DNA of 5,475 nt, taken from NCBI GenBank assembly GCA_029856295.1, contig JAHQWS010000176.1, forward strand, positions 1 to 5,475. The letters are read 5' to 3'. Numbering within the stretch: position 1 is the stretch's first letter; each line of letters starts with the position of its first letter. This DNA comes from Promethearchaeia archaeon (GTDB taxonomy: Archaea; Asgardarchaeota; Lokiarchaeia; Sigyniarchaeales; SOKP01). Positions 1-5,154 of the stretch are shown one piece after another. The notes under the pieces were generated by a model that was given only the letters and a program-made list of their open reading frames with translations, was not told where the DNA came from and ran no database searches. Both the position numbers and the translations under genes were made by a program.

Positions 1-2
1 GT

Positions 3-542
3 AATAATAGAATTACTAAAATTAAAGGGCTTGATAATCTTGATAATTTAAAAAAGTTAAATCTGAAAAATAATTATATTGAAAAAATTGAAGGAATTGA
101 AATGCTGAAAAATTTAGAACTTCTTGATTTATCGGGAAACATTAGTATTAAAGAAATTCCAGATAGTCTAAATAATTTAACCTGCCTTAAAATGATTAAA
201 TTAACTGGATGTAGAATTAATAAATTTTCTGATTCTGTTTCAAGGTACTTTTGGATGGGGCAGAATTATAGATATTATACAAATTTTACAAAAGAAGACG
301 TTGTTTACTATGAAAGCACTCACAAATCTAAGGCCGGAGTAAATGAACGATTGTATAAAAATTTTGTAAAATGGTTATTTAAAATACGGCTTCTTATGAA
401 TGAATTCAAATTAACTTATAGAGATATTGAGAAATTTGAGAAAAAAAGCGATCTCAGAGCAATTAGCTCAGGAAAACTTACAATATCTTTTTTAAAATTT
501 CTGGATGATAAAAAACAACTTAGAATCACGAAATTTTTATGA
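3..542 (+). CDS. Leucine-rich-repeat protein, C-terminal part (5' end outside window)
   Basis: The reading frame is open from the left edge (first full codon at base 3), so the ATG at 102 is internal and the gene starts outside the window. The 179 visible residues begin with about four leucine-rich repeats. Residues 1-36 carry two repeats of the 22-residue SDS22-like type (LKKLNLKNNYIEKIEGIEML). Residues 38-61 hold a 24-residue repeat (LELLDLSGN...IPDSLNNLT), and residues 62-84 a last degenerate one. LRR arrays usually bind other proteins, so a scaffold or binding role is inferred; the ligand is unknown. Residues about 85-179 are a Lys/aromatic-rich, mostly helical tail that I do not recognise. 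No signal peptide or membrane segment is visible in this part. The TGA stop overlaps the nadA stop on the other strand by 6 bp. A larger multidomain protein, for example an LRR-GTPase, is possible because the N-terminus is missing. Confidence 0.88.
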   Translation, partial: NNRITKIKGLDNLDNLKKLNLKNNYIEKIEGIEMLKNLELLDLSGNISIKEIPDSLNNLTCLKMIKLTGCRINKFSDSVSRYFWMGQNYRYYTNFTKEDVVYYESTHKSKAGVNERLYKNFVKWLFKIRLLMNEFKLTYRDIEKFEKKSDLRAISSGKLTISFLKFLDDKKQLRITKFL

Positions 543-1481
543 ATAACTTAACATCTTCTCAATAGGAATAAGTGCTCTTTTAGCAATATCTATAGGAACT
601 TTAACTTCATGGTTTTTATCTTCAGGATTTTCTAGTAAATATTTTATTAATTCGAGATTATGTTTTTTCATATTATGGCAAATCAATTTTTCCTTTGCCA
701 CATAAAAATTTTTATTAGGAAAATCTTGGGCCATCCTTTCTAAAAGTCCCTCCTCTGTCCCTATTATAAAATTTTGAACCTCAGATGGACTATCTTTAGC
801 ATATTTATACATTTGTGCCGTAGAACCTACAAAATCTGCCAGATTCCTTACGTCTCTTACGCATTCAGGATGGACAAGAAGTTTAGAAATTGGATGTTCT
901 TTTCTCACAGCTTTAATATCTTCCACAGTTATTTGAGAGTGGACATAACAATGGCCATTTTCAGGCATTTTAATCGTTTTTATTTTTGAGATTTGTTCGG
1001 CATAATCTGCCAAGTTCGCATCCGGTCCAAATAAAACAGCATCCACATTATGGACTTCTTTCATAGCTTTAACTATTTTAACTGCATTTGATGAAGTACA
1101 GCAAACATCGCATTCAGCTTTGACAGCAGCAGTAGAGTTTACATAAACAACAGCAGGTAATTCGGGGTAATTCTTTTTAAATTCTCTTACTTTTTCGGGA
1201 GTTAGATATGCTGCCATAGGGCAACATGAATCATAATTAGGAAGTAAAACATGCTTATCTTGGTTTATTATTGAGGCGGTTTCGGCCATAAAATCAACCC
1301 CCGCAAATATTATATACTCTGTATTCGCTTTCTCCTTTGCTATACGAGATAATATGAGGGAATCCCCTAAAAAGTCTGCGATTTCCTGAATTTCAATTGC
1401 TTGATAATAATGAGCTAAAATTGTTATATCGACTTTTCTTTTTAAATTAAGAATTTCGTTTTGTAATTGTTTTACGGTCAT
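537..1481 (-). CDS. nadA: Quinolinate synthase NadA
   Basis: This enzyme condenses iminoaspartate with dihydroxyacetone phosphate to quinolinate, the second step of de novo NAD synthesis from aspartate, using a [4Fe-4S] cluster in the cytoplasm. The 314 residues match the short archaeal/thermophile form in length. Visible family motifs are AHYYQ (23-27), GDSL (39-42), YVNSTAAVKAECDVCCTSSNA (113-133, shown in two parts: YVNSTAAVKAE and CDVCCTSSNA), FGPDANLA (151-158), HPEC (204-207) and GTEEGLL (241-247). The three cluster-ligand cysteines are most likely C87 (in CCPMA), C178 (in GHCYVH) and C268 (in ICHNMKK); their spacing of about 90 residues is close to that of characterised NadA proteins. 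The ATG at 1481 gives the expected N-terminus. I see no strong Shine-Dalgarno before it, so a leaderless or short-leader transcript is possible. No nadB, nadC or aspartate dehydrogenase gene lies in the window. The 3' end overlaps the LRR gene tail to tail. Confidence 0.97.
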   Translation of the reverse strand: MTVKQLQNEILNLKRKVDITILAHYYQAIEIQEIADFLGDSLILSRIAKEKANTEYIIFAGVDFMAETASIINQDKHVLLPNYDSCCPMAAYLTPEKVREFKKNYPELPAVVYVNSTAAVKAECDVCCTSSNAVKIVKAMKEVHNVDAVLFGPDANLADYAEQISKIKTIKMPENGHCYVHSQITVEDIKAVRKEHPISKLLVHPECVRDVRNLADFVGSTAQMYKYAKDSPSEVQNFIIGTEEGLLERMAQDFPNKNFYVAKEKLICHNMKKHNLELIKYLLENPEDKNHEVKVPIDIAKRALIPIEKMLSYS

Positions 1482-1528
1482 AATTTTATTTTAATCATAT
1501 GTGCTTTCATACTATCAAAATAAGATTA

Positions 1529-1537
1529 GTATAAAAA
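1529..1537 (-). promoter_or_regulatory. nadA: Possible TATA box for nadA
   Basis: Read on the minus strand this is TTTTTATAC, which resembles an archaeal TATA box, preceded by a purine-rich stretch (AGAGAATTC) that could serve as a BRE. It lies about 50 bp before the nadA ATG, so transcription starting about 25 bp downstream would give a leader of roughly 20-25 nt. The whole region is AT-rich, so the match is weak evidence. An imperfect inverted repeat (1509-1516 with 1524-1532) sits at the predicted start-site side. Confidence 0.35.
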
Positions 1538-1572
1538 GAATTCTCTTTTCTAAAAAAAGTATATCGTATTAA

Positions 1573-1587
1573 TTTTATATAATATAA
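1573..1587 (+). promoter_or_regulatory. Possible TATA box for the thiolase gene
   Basis: TTTTATATAATATAA is the best archaeal TATA-box match in the divergent nadA/thiolase spacer. It lies about 65 bp before the thiolase GTG, which would put the transcript start near 1605 and leave a leader of about 40 nt. A 14-bp perfect palindrome (1591-1604) follows immediately. Confidence 0.4.
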
Positions 1588-1590
1588 GGC

Positions 1591-1604
1591 TCTAAATATT
1601 TAGA
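1591..1604. repeat. 14-bp perfect palindrome at the predicted thiolase transcription start
   Basis: TCTAAATATTTAGA equals its own reverse complement. It lies just after the TATA-like box and overlaps the place where a transcript would be expected to begin, which is a usual position for an archaeal repressor operator. Binding of a dimeric regulator is inference, and an AT-rich spacer makes short palindromes less surprising. Confidence 0.4.
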
Positions 1605-1648
1605 TAATTTATTTCATTTACATAAATTAAATTAAAAAGAAGAATTTA

Positions 1649-2947
1649 GTGAAAATTGTGAGTGATAAGGTTTATGTAATTGGGGTTGGAATGATCAAAT
1701 TCGGCAAAAATTTTGATAAAACCATGAAAAGTATGACTGGAGAATCGCTTGAACTGGCTATAAAGGACTGTGATTTAAAAAAGAAGGGCATTGAAGCTGC
1801 TTGGTTCAGCAATTCGGGGTGGGGGATGTCTGAAATGCAACACTGTATAAGGGGCCAAGTGGCACTTAGCGTAAATGGTGTTGATAAGATTCCCATTACG
1901 AATGTAGAAAACGCTTGTGCGAGTGGGAGTACAGCATTTCAAGGAGCATGGACTGCGGTAAAAGCCGACTTATATGATTGTACATTAGCCATAGGCTCAG
2001 AAAAGATGTACTTTCAGAGACCATCCAGTAGGAAAAGTAGTAGTGGAAGGCGTAGTAGCGGTGGAGGGAGTATGGCCGGTTTTATAGCAGGAACAGATGT
2101 AGAAAGAACAAGAAAAATGATTGCGCAATTGAAACAACAGATCCAAGAGGGAAACCAAAAAGCAGCTAAAGAAAAGAATGGTGATCAAAAGCAAGGAAAA
2201 AAAGAGCACTCTATGTTTATGGATTTTTATGCGATGGGGTCTCGCAACCATATGAAAAAATATGGGACCACCCAGCGACAATTAGCTGTTATTGCTGCAA
2301 AAAACCATAATAATTCAACAATGAATCCTTTGGCTCAATACACATTTCCTCAAACTGTAGAGCAGGTTATGAATGACTATGTTGTAGCTTTTCCATTAAC
2401 GAGAGCAATGTGCGCTCCAATTGGGGATGGTTCAGCAGCAGCTATTCTGTGTTCAGAGAAATTTTTAGATGCACATCCCGCTCTAAAAGCTAGAGCTATT
2501 TTAGTACGTGCCTCTATTTTGAGATCTGGCTCATGGAAAAGTGATAATATTTGTAAGCGAGCTTCCATTGCTGCATTTGAAATGTCTAATCTTGGACCAG
2601 AGGATATAAACGTGGCAGAAGTACATGATGCAACAGCATTTGGGGAGCTTCATATAATGGAACAAATAGGATTTTGCCCTGTCGGAGAGGGCGGTCCATT
2701 TGTAGAGAGTGGAGCCACCGAACTTGATGGAAAGATCCCCATTAATCCTAGTGGAGGATTACTTGCCCGTGGGCATCCTATTGGCGCTTCAGGTCTCGCG
2801 CAAATGTATGAATTAGTGACACAACTACGAGGAGAAGCGGGTAAAAGACAAGTTAAGGATCCAAAGCTAGCTTTAGCTGAAAATGGAGGGGGTACTATTG
2901 GATCTGAAGAAGCGGCATTGTGCATACATATTTTAGAGAAAGATTGA
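1649..2947 (+). CDS. SCP2/lipid-transfer-type thiolase (acetyl-CoA acyltransferase-like)
   Basis: This is a thiolase-superfamily protein of 432 residues, of the sterol-carrier/lipid-transfer subfamily common in archaea and actinobacteria. Members cleave or condense acyl-CoA thioesters; the substrate here cannot be told. The N-terminus VYVIGVGMIKFGK (8-20) is typical. The nucleophile is C90 in ENACASGS. Further signatures are MGSRNHMKKYGTT (196-208), AAKNHNNSTMNPLAQY (216-231), the catalytic pair region EVHDATAF (324-331), GHPIGASG (375-382) with H376, and ENGGG (411-415). The loop between GSEKM (116-120) and residue 190 is enlarged: residues 126-141 are nearly all Ser, Arg, Lys and Gly, and 149-187 form a charged Lys/Gln-rich helix. 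The GTG at 1649 is chosen as first start in frame; a GTG at 1658 is an equally plausible start, and neither has a clear Shine-Dalgarno. The DUF35 zinc-ribbon/OB-fold gene that often accompanies such thiolases is not adjacent. Confidence 0.93.
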   Translation: MKIVSDKVYVIGVGMIKFGKNFDKTMKSMTGESLELAIKDCDLKKKGIEAAWFSNSGWGMSEMQHCIRGQVALSVNGVDKIPITNVENACASGSTAFQGAWTAVKADLYDCTLAIGSEKMYFQRPSSRKSSSGRRSSGGGSMAGFIAGTDVERTRKMIAQLKQQIQEGNQKAAKEKNGDQKQGKKEHSMFMDFYAMGSRNHMKKYGTTQRQLAVIAAKNHNNSTMNPLAQYTFPQTVEQVMNDYVVAFPLTRAMCAPIGDGSAAAILCSEKFLDAHPALKARAILVRASILRSGSWKSDNICKRASIAAFEMSNLGPEDINVAEVHDATAFGELHIMEQIGFCPVGEGGPFVESGATELDGKIPINPSGGLLARGHPIGASGLAQMYELVTQLRGEAGKRQVKDPKLALAENGGGTIGSEEAALCIHILEKD

Positions 2948-2958
2948 TTATAGTTATA

Positions 2959-2987
2959 TTTCACTTTCTTTTGTTTTTTATTTTTTT
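2959..2987 (+). terminator. T-rich terminator after the thiolase gene
   Basis: A strongly T-rich tract containing runs of four, six and seven T lies 11 bp after the thiolase stop. Archaeal RNA polymerase stops at such U-rich tracts without needing a hairpin. It points only in the + direction; I see no equivalent tract for the converging pscS gene. Confidence 0.6.
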
Positions 2988-2994
2988 ATATAGA

Positions 2995-4224
2995 TTAAGC
3001 TAGATTATATTTTTCAGCAATTTCTAAAAATGAGTTTGTAAAGTGTTTTACTTGATCCCATGTTAGACCATATGTACTAAATTTCATGTCTTTAGAAATA
3101 CCCGGAAGCATCCCTATTACCCCTCTTTCTTTAAACTCGTCTCTTACAAAAAATCCTTTTCTAGGATGAGTCTTAGCAACCTTGGCAAAACCTTCAGTTG
3201 TTATATTTGTTAAAGGGTGAATTTTAGGCAATTTACCGTTGATTTGCACACCTTTTATATTCTTAATCTTATCAATAACATAGTTAATTTTTTTGGCTTC
3301 ATCATCTGTATATTCCTTTTGAGTACGTTTGACCACAGTAGGAAAGCTTGCCATAAGAGTAATTAGAGGAGCTCCATAGACGGGAGGGCACCCCATAACA
3401 CTACAGATTTTACTTGGAAAAGATTTTGCTGATAAATTACCTTGAATTTGTGATGCGTTCATTATATCATCATAAAATTCCTCTTGAAATCCTAAAAGCC
3501 CTATTGGTCCAGAAGCAGCCATCGACTTATGACCGCTACATGTAATGAAATCAACGTGAAAATTTTTACAATCTATTGGTAGTGTGCCGGCAGAATATGC
3601 TCCATTTAAAAGAAAAGGGATATCGTACTTCTTACAAATCTTTCCTATTGGCTTAGGATCATTGTAATTACCATATTTATAATCAACGTGAGTTAACACT
3701 ACTAATAATGGTAATTCTCCCTCACTATCTATAACTTGATTAATTATTTTTTCATAGTCACAGGATTCAAGTTTAAATTCTGATTCGCCAGAGTTTGGGA
3801 CCTCACTCACATTTAAGTTATTATTTTCAATTGCTAAATATGTTGTATAATGGGCTAAACTATCAATTACTACGGTTTTACGCTTAGGATATTTCTTTGC
3901 CAATACTCCCATAATAATTCTCTTGGAATCTCTTGCGGCAGCTGTTAACATTACGTTGTCAATATGTAAGAATTTAGCCATATCTTTTAAAAATTCAACG
4001 ACGGGAGGATTTTCAATTTGATCTATTCTCCCTTTTAAGCAATTATCACATAAGCTATACCCATCACCATAAGCCAATAATGCTTTATATGCTTGAGGGG
4101 TTAGTATTCCCCCTCTCTGAATTGGATGGATATTGATAAACTCCTCATTAATAGTTCGTGTGAGATTTGCATATTTTTGAATTAATTCATTATTATATTC
4201 AATATTAGTCAAATTTATTACCAC
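2995..4224 (-). CDS. pscS: O-phosphoseryl-tRNA:cysteinyl-tRNA synthase (SepCysS)
   Basis: This PLP enzyme converts O-phosphoseryl-tRNA(Cys), made by SepRS, to cysteinyl-tRNA(Cys) with a sulfur donor, in the cytoplasm. The 409 residues cover a full fold-type I protein. The family hallmark NIHPIQRGGILTP (31-43) is present, followed by GDGYSLCDNC (53-62). The PLP lysine is K233 in SGHKSMAASGP, and AAARDSKR (95-102) and LNGAYSAG (206-213) fit the cofactor pocket. C59, C62 and probably C279 (in MGCPPVYGAP) correspond to the three essential cysteines known from the methanogen enzyme, where they bind an Fe-S cluster or carry persulfide sulfur. The start is GTG at 4224, the first standard start after an in-frame TAA; a weak AGGA lies 10 bases before it. 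SepRS (sepS) and SepCysE genes are not in the window. The closest alternative, SepSecS/selenocysteine synthase, is unlikely because of the IQRGG and CxxC motifs. Confidence 0.96.
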   Translation of the reverse strand: MVINLTNIEYNNELIQKYANLTRTINEEFINIHPIQRGGILTPQAYKALLAYGDGYSLCDNCLKGRIDQIENPPVVEFLKDMAKFLHIDNVMLTAAARDSKRIIMGVLAKKYPKRKTVVIDSLAHYTTYLAIENNNLNVSEVPNSGESEFKLESCDYEKIINQVIDSEGELPLLVVLTHVDYKYGNYNDPKPIGKICKKYDIPFLLNGAYSAGTLPIDCKNFHVDFITCSGHKSMAASGPIGLLGFQEEFYDDIMNASQIQGNLSAKSFPSKICSVMGCPPVYGAPLITLMASFPTVVKRTQKEYTDDEAKKINYVIDKIKNIKGVQINGKLPKIHPLTNITTEGFAKVAKTHPRKGFFVRDEFKERGVIGMLPGISKDMKFSTYGLTWDQVKHFTNSFLEIAEKYNLA

Positions 4225-4263
4225 AGCTCTTTTTCCTAAATCGTCTATTAGAATAATTTATGC

Positions 4264-4273
4264 AATATTAAAA
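4264..4273 (-). promoter_or_regulatory. pscS: Possible TATA box for pscS
   Basis: On the minus strand this reads close to CTTTTAATATT, a moderate archaeal TATA-box match 40-50 bp before the pscS GTG. It would give a short leader of about 20 nt. The spacer is so AT-rich that the assignment is tentative; the adjacent palindrome at 4275-4288 is a plain A/T run pair. Confidence 0.3.
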
Positions 4274-4293
4274 GAATTTTTAAAAATTACGTG

Positions 4294-4312
4294 ATTTTAT
4301 ATCAAATATATT
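4294..4312 (+). promoter_or_regulatory. Possible TATA box for the first carbonic anhydrase gene
   Basis: This segment contains TTTTATAT and, a few bases on, AAATATAT; either could serve as TATA box. They lie about 50-65 bp before the ATG at 4361, giving a leader of roughly 30-35 nt that includes the ribosome-binding site. Confidence 0.4.
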
Positions 4313-4348
4313 AAGAAAAATAAAAAAAATGACAGTAAGAATACAAAA

Positions 4349-4354
4349 AAGGTG
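4349..4354 (+). promoter_or_regulatory. Ribosome-binding site of the first carbonic anhydrase gene
   Basis: AAGGTG matches the complement of the archaeal 16S rRNA 3' end (AGGAGGTGATCC) and is 6 bases before the ATG at 4361. It supports that ATG as the true start. Confidence 0.65.
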
Positions 4355-4360
4355 TAAGAT

Positions 4361-4906
4361 ATGCCACTTATCATTCCAAGTCCAAGAACAGGAATAGAAC
4401 CGCAAATTCATGAATCTGCTTTTATTGCTCCTACTGCTGTTATAATAGGTGATGTTACAATCGGAGAAGGTGCTAATGTGTGGTTTGGTGCGGTTTTACG
4501 CGGTGATTGGGGAACAATAAAAATCGGGAAAAATACAAGTATCCAAGAAAATGTAACCATTCATAATGAAGATGGCACTACTGTCTCTATTGGAGATGAT
4601 TGCATCGTAGGTCATCATGCTATGATTCATGGACCCAGCACTATTGGGAATGGTTGTATAGTAGGGATTGGTTCTAATGCGTTACATAATTCAAAACTCG
4701 GAGATGGCTCTGTACTTGCCGCTGGTGCTGTTTTACTGAATAATGAGATCCCCCCGAGAAGTTTAGCAGTAGGAATTCCCGCCTCGCTCAAAAAAGAAGG
4801 AATTTATAAAGGAGAGTTTGAGGGTGCTAAGACCTCTGTATTATATTTAGAAAACGGAAAGAAGTTTAAAGATTTTTTCACTCAAAATCCCGAAATTTTA
4901 AAATAG
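4361..4906 (+). CDS. Gamma-class carbonic anhydrase-like protein (first copy)
   Basis: This is a left-handed beta-helix protein of 181 residues, of the gamma carbonic anhydrase/CamH-YrdA family. If active it would hydrate CO2 to bicarbonate in the cytoplasm as a homotrimer with metal at the subunit interfaces. Hexapeptide repeats run from about residue 18 to 135 (for example IAPTAVIIGDVTIGEGANVW), followed by a C-terminal helix (about 153-175). The metal ligands expected for the family are present: H68 in VTIH, H85 in GHH and H90 in MIHG. R47 and D49 in LRGDW and Q62 in IQENV correspond to conserved residues of the archaeal Cam enzyme. The Cam acidic loop and its proton-shuttle glutamates are absent, as is usual in CamH-type proteins, so activity is not certain. 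Some family members act as transferase-like or complex I-associated subunits. A near copy follows 220 bp downstream. Confidence 0.94.
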   Translation: MPLIIPSPRTGIEPQIHESAFIAPTAVIIGDVTIGEGANVWFGAVLRGDWGTIKIGKNTSIQENVTIHNEDGTTVSIGDDCIVGHHAMIHGPSTIGNGCIVGIGSNALHNSKLGDGSVLAAGAVLLNNEIPPRSLAVGIPASLKKEGIYKGEFEGAKTSVLYLENGKKFKDFFTQNPEILK

Positions 4907-4911
4907 TGATC

Positions 4912-4938
4912 TTATTCTATTTTTATTCTTTTTCTTTT
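4912..4938 (+). terminator. T-rich terminator after the first carbonic anhydrase gene
   Basis: A pyrimidine tract with T runs of four and five begins 5 bp after the TAG stop, a typical archaeal termination signal. It suggests that the two carbonic anhydrase-like genes are transcribed separately. A weak stem (4963-4968 with 4970-4975) followed by six T further on could back it up. Confidence 0.5.
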
Positions 4939-4993
4939 CAACTGGTCTAATTAATAGTTTAGATTCTTAAAGAATTTTTTAAATCGTGCCCAA

Positions 4994-5011
4994 TTTATAC
5001 TTTTATACTAA
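4994..5011 (+). promoter_or_regulatory. Possible TATA box region for the second carbonic anhydrase gene
   Basis: Two overlapping TATA-like words, TTTATACT and TTTTATACTAA, lie about 45-63 bp before the leader ATG at 5057. Transcription would begin near 5025-5035. The segment forms the left arm of the inverted repeat described separately, so regulator binding here could compete with TBP; that is inference. Confidence 0.4.
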
Positions 5012-5039
5012 ATTCTAAACTTAATATTAAAAGTATAAA
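4994..5039. repeat. 12-bp perfect inverted repeat in the promoter of the second carbonic anhydrase gene
   Basis: TTTATACTTTTA (4994-5005) is the exact reverse complement of TAAAAGTATAAA (5028-5039), with 22 bp between. A second register also pairs perfectly: CTTTTATACT (5000-5009) with AGTATAAAAG (5032-5041). The arms bracket the predicted transcription start. It may be a two-site operator; an RNA hairpin would form only if transcription starts further upstream. Confidence 0.55.
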
Positions 5040-5056
5040 AGGTTGAGAGAAAACTT

Positions 5057-5152
5057 ATGCCAATAATTATGCCAAGTCCAAGAACAGATATAGAACAAGA
5101 GAATAAAATAGGTGATTTAGTTGATAATGCCAAGTCCGAGAACAGAAATTGA
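5057..5152 (+). CDS. 31-codon leader ORF, the cut-off old N-terminus of the second carbonic anhydrase
   Basis: The ORF begins MPIIMPSPRTDIE, which aligns residue for residue with MPLIIPSPRTGIE of the first paralogue. The ATG at 5057 is therefore probably the ancestral start of the second gene. After residue 13 the similarity ends and the frame runs to a TGA at 5150-5152, overlapping the downstream gene start (5127) by 26 bases in another frame. The ribosome-binding site before it is poor (AGGTTGA, 10 bases or more away). Whether it is translated is unknown. It could be a fossil, a coupling leader for the downstream start, or the first half of a frameshifted product. Confidence 0.4.
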   Translation: MPIIMPSPRTDIEQENKIGDLVDNAKSENRN

Positions 5153-5154
5153 AC
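5069..5154 (+). repeat. Direct repeat from a 58-bp partial duplication
   Basis: Bases 5069-5096 and 5127-5154 match at 25 of 28 positions, and both encode MPSPRT-(D/E)-IE. The offset is 58 bp, which is not a multiple of three, so the second copy is in a different frame. The 30 bp between the arms (5097-5126) show no similarity to the first paralogue. The three differences between arms argue against a simple assembly stutter. Confidence 0.8.
5110..5116 (+). promoter_or_regulatory. Shine-Dalgarno sequence that decides the start at 5127
   Basis: AGGTGAT is a seven-base perfect match to the complement of the archaeal 16S rRNA 3' end and lies 10 bases before the ATG at 5127. The spacing is slightly long. 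It lies inside the leader ORF, within the inserted segment, and is better than the site before the leader ATG. Confidence 0.5.

Noticed and set aside
774..989. A 71-codon plus-strand open frame inside nadA.
   Set aside because: It is antisense to conserved NadA motifs and has no ribosome-binding site.
1997..2281. Minus-strand open frames inside the thiolase gene (also 1672-1896, 2377-2568, 2650-2964).
   Set aside because: All are antisense to a continuous thiolase with family motifs throughout; no independent start signals or domain features.
4275..4288. A 14-bp palindrome in the pscS/carbonic anhydrase spacer.
   Set aside because: It consists only of a T run followed by an A run (AATTTTTAAAAATT), expected by chance in such AT-rich DNA.
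5150..5152. The TGA in the leader ORF as a selenocysteine codon, since some Asgard archaea encode selenocysteine.
   Set aside because: The frame after this TGA does not encode carbonic anhydrase sequence and meets another TGA shortly after; the real gene body is in the frame starting at 5127.
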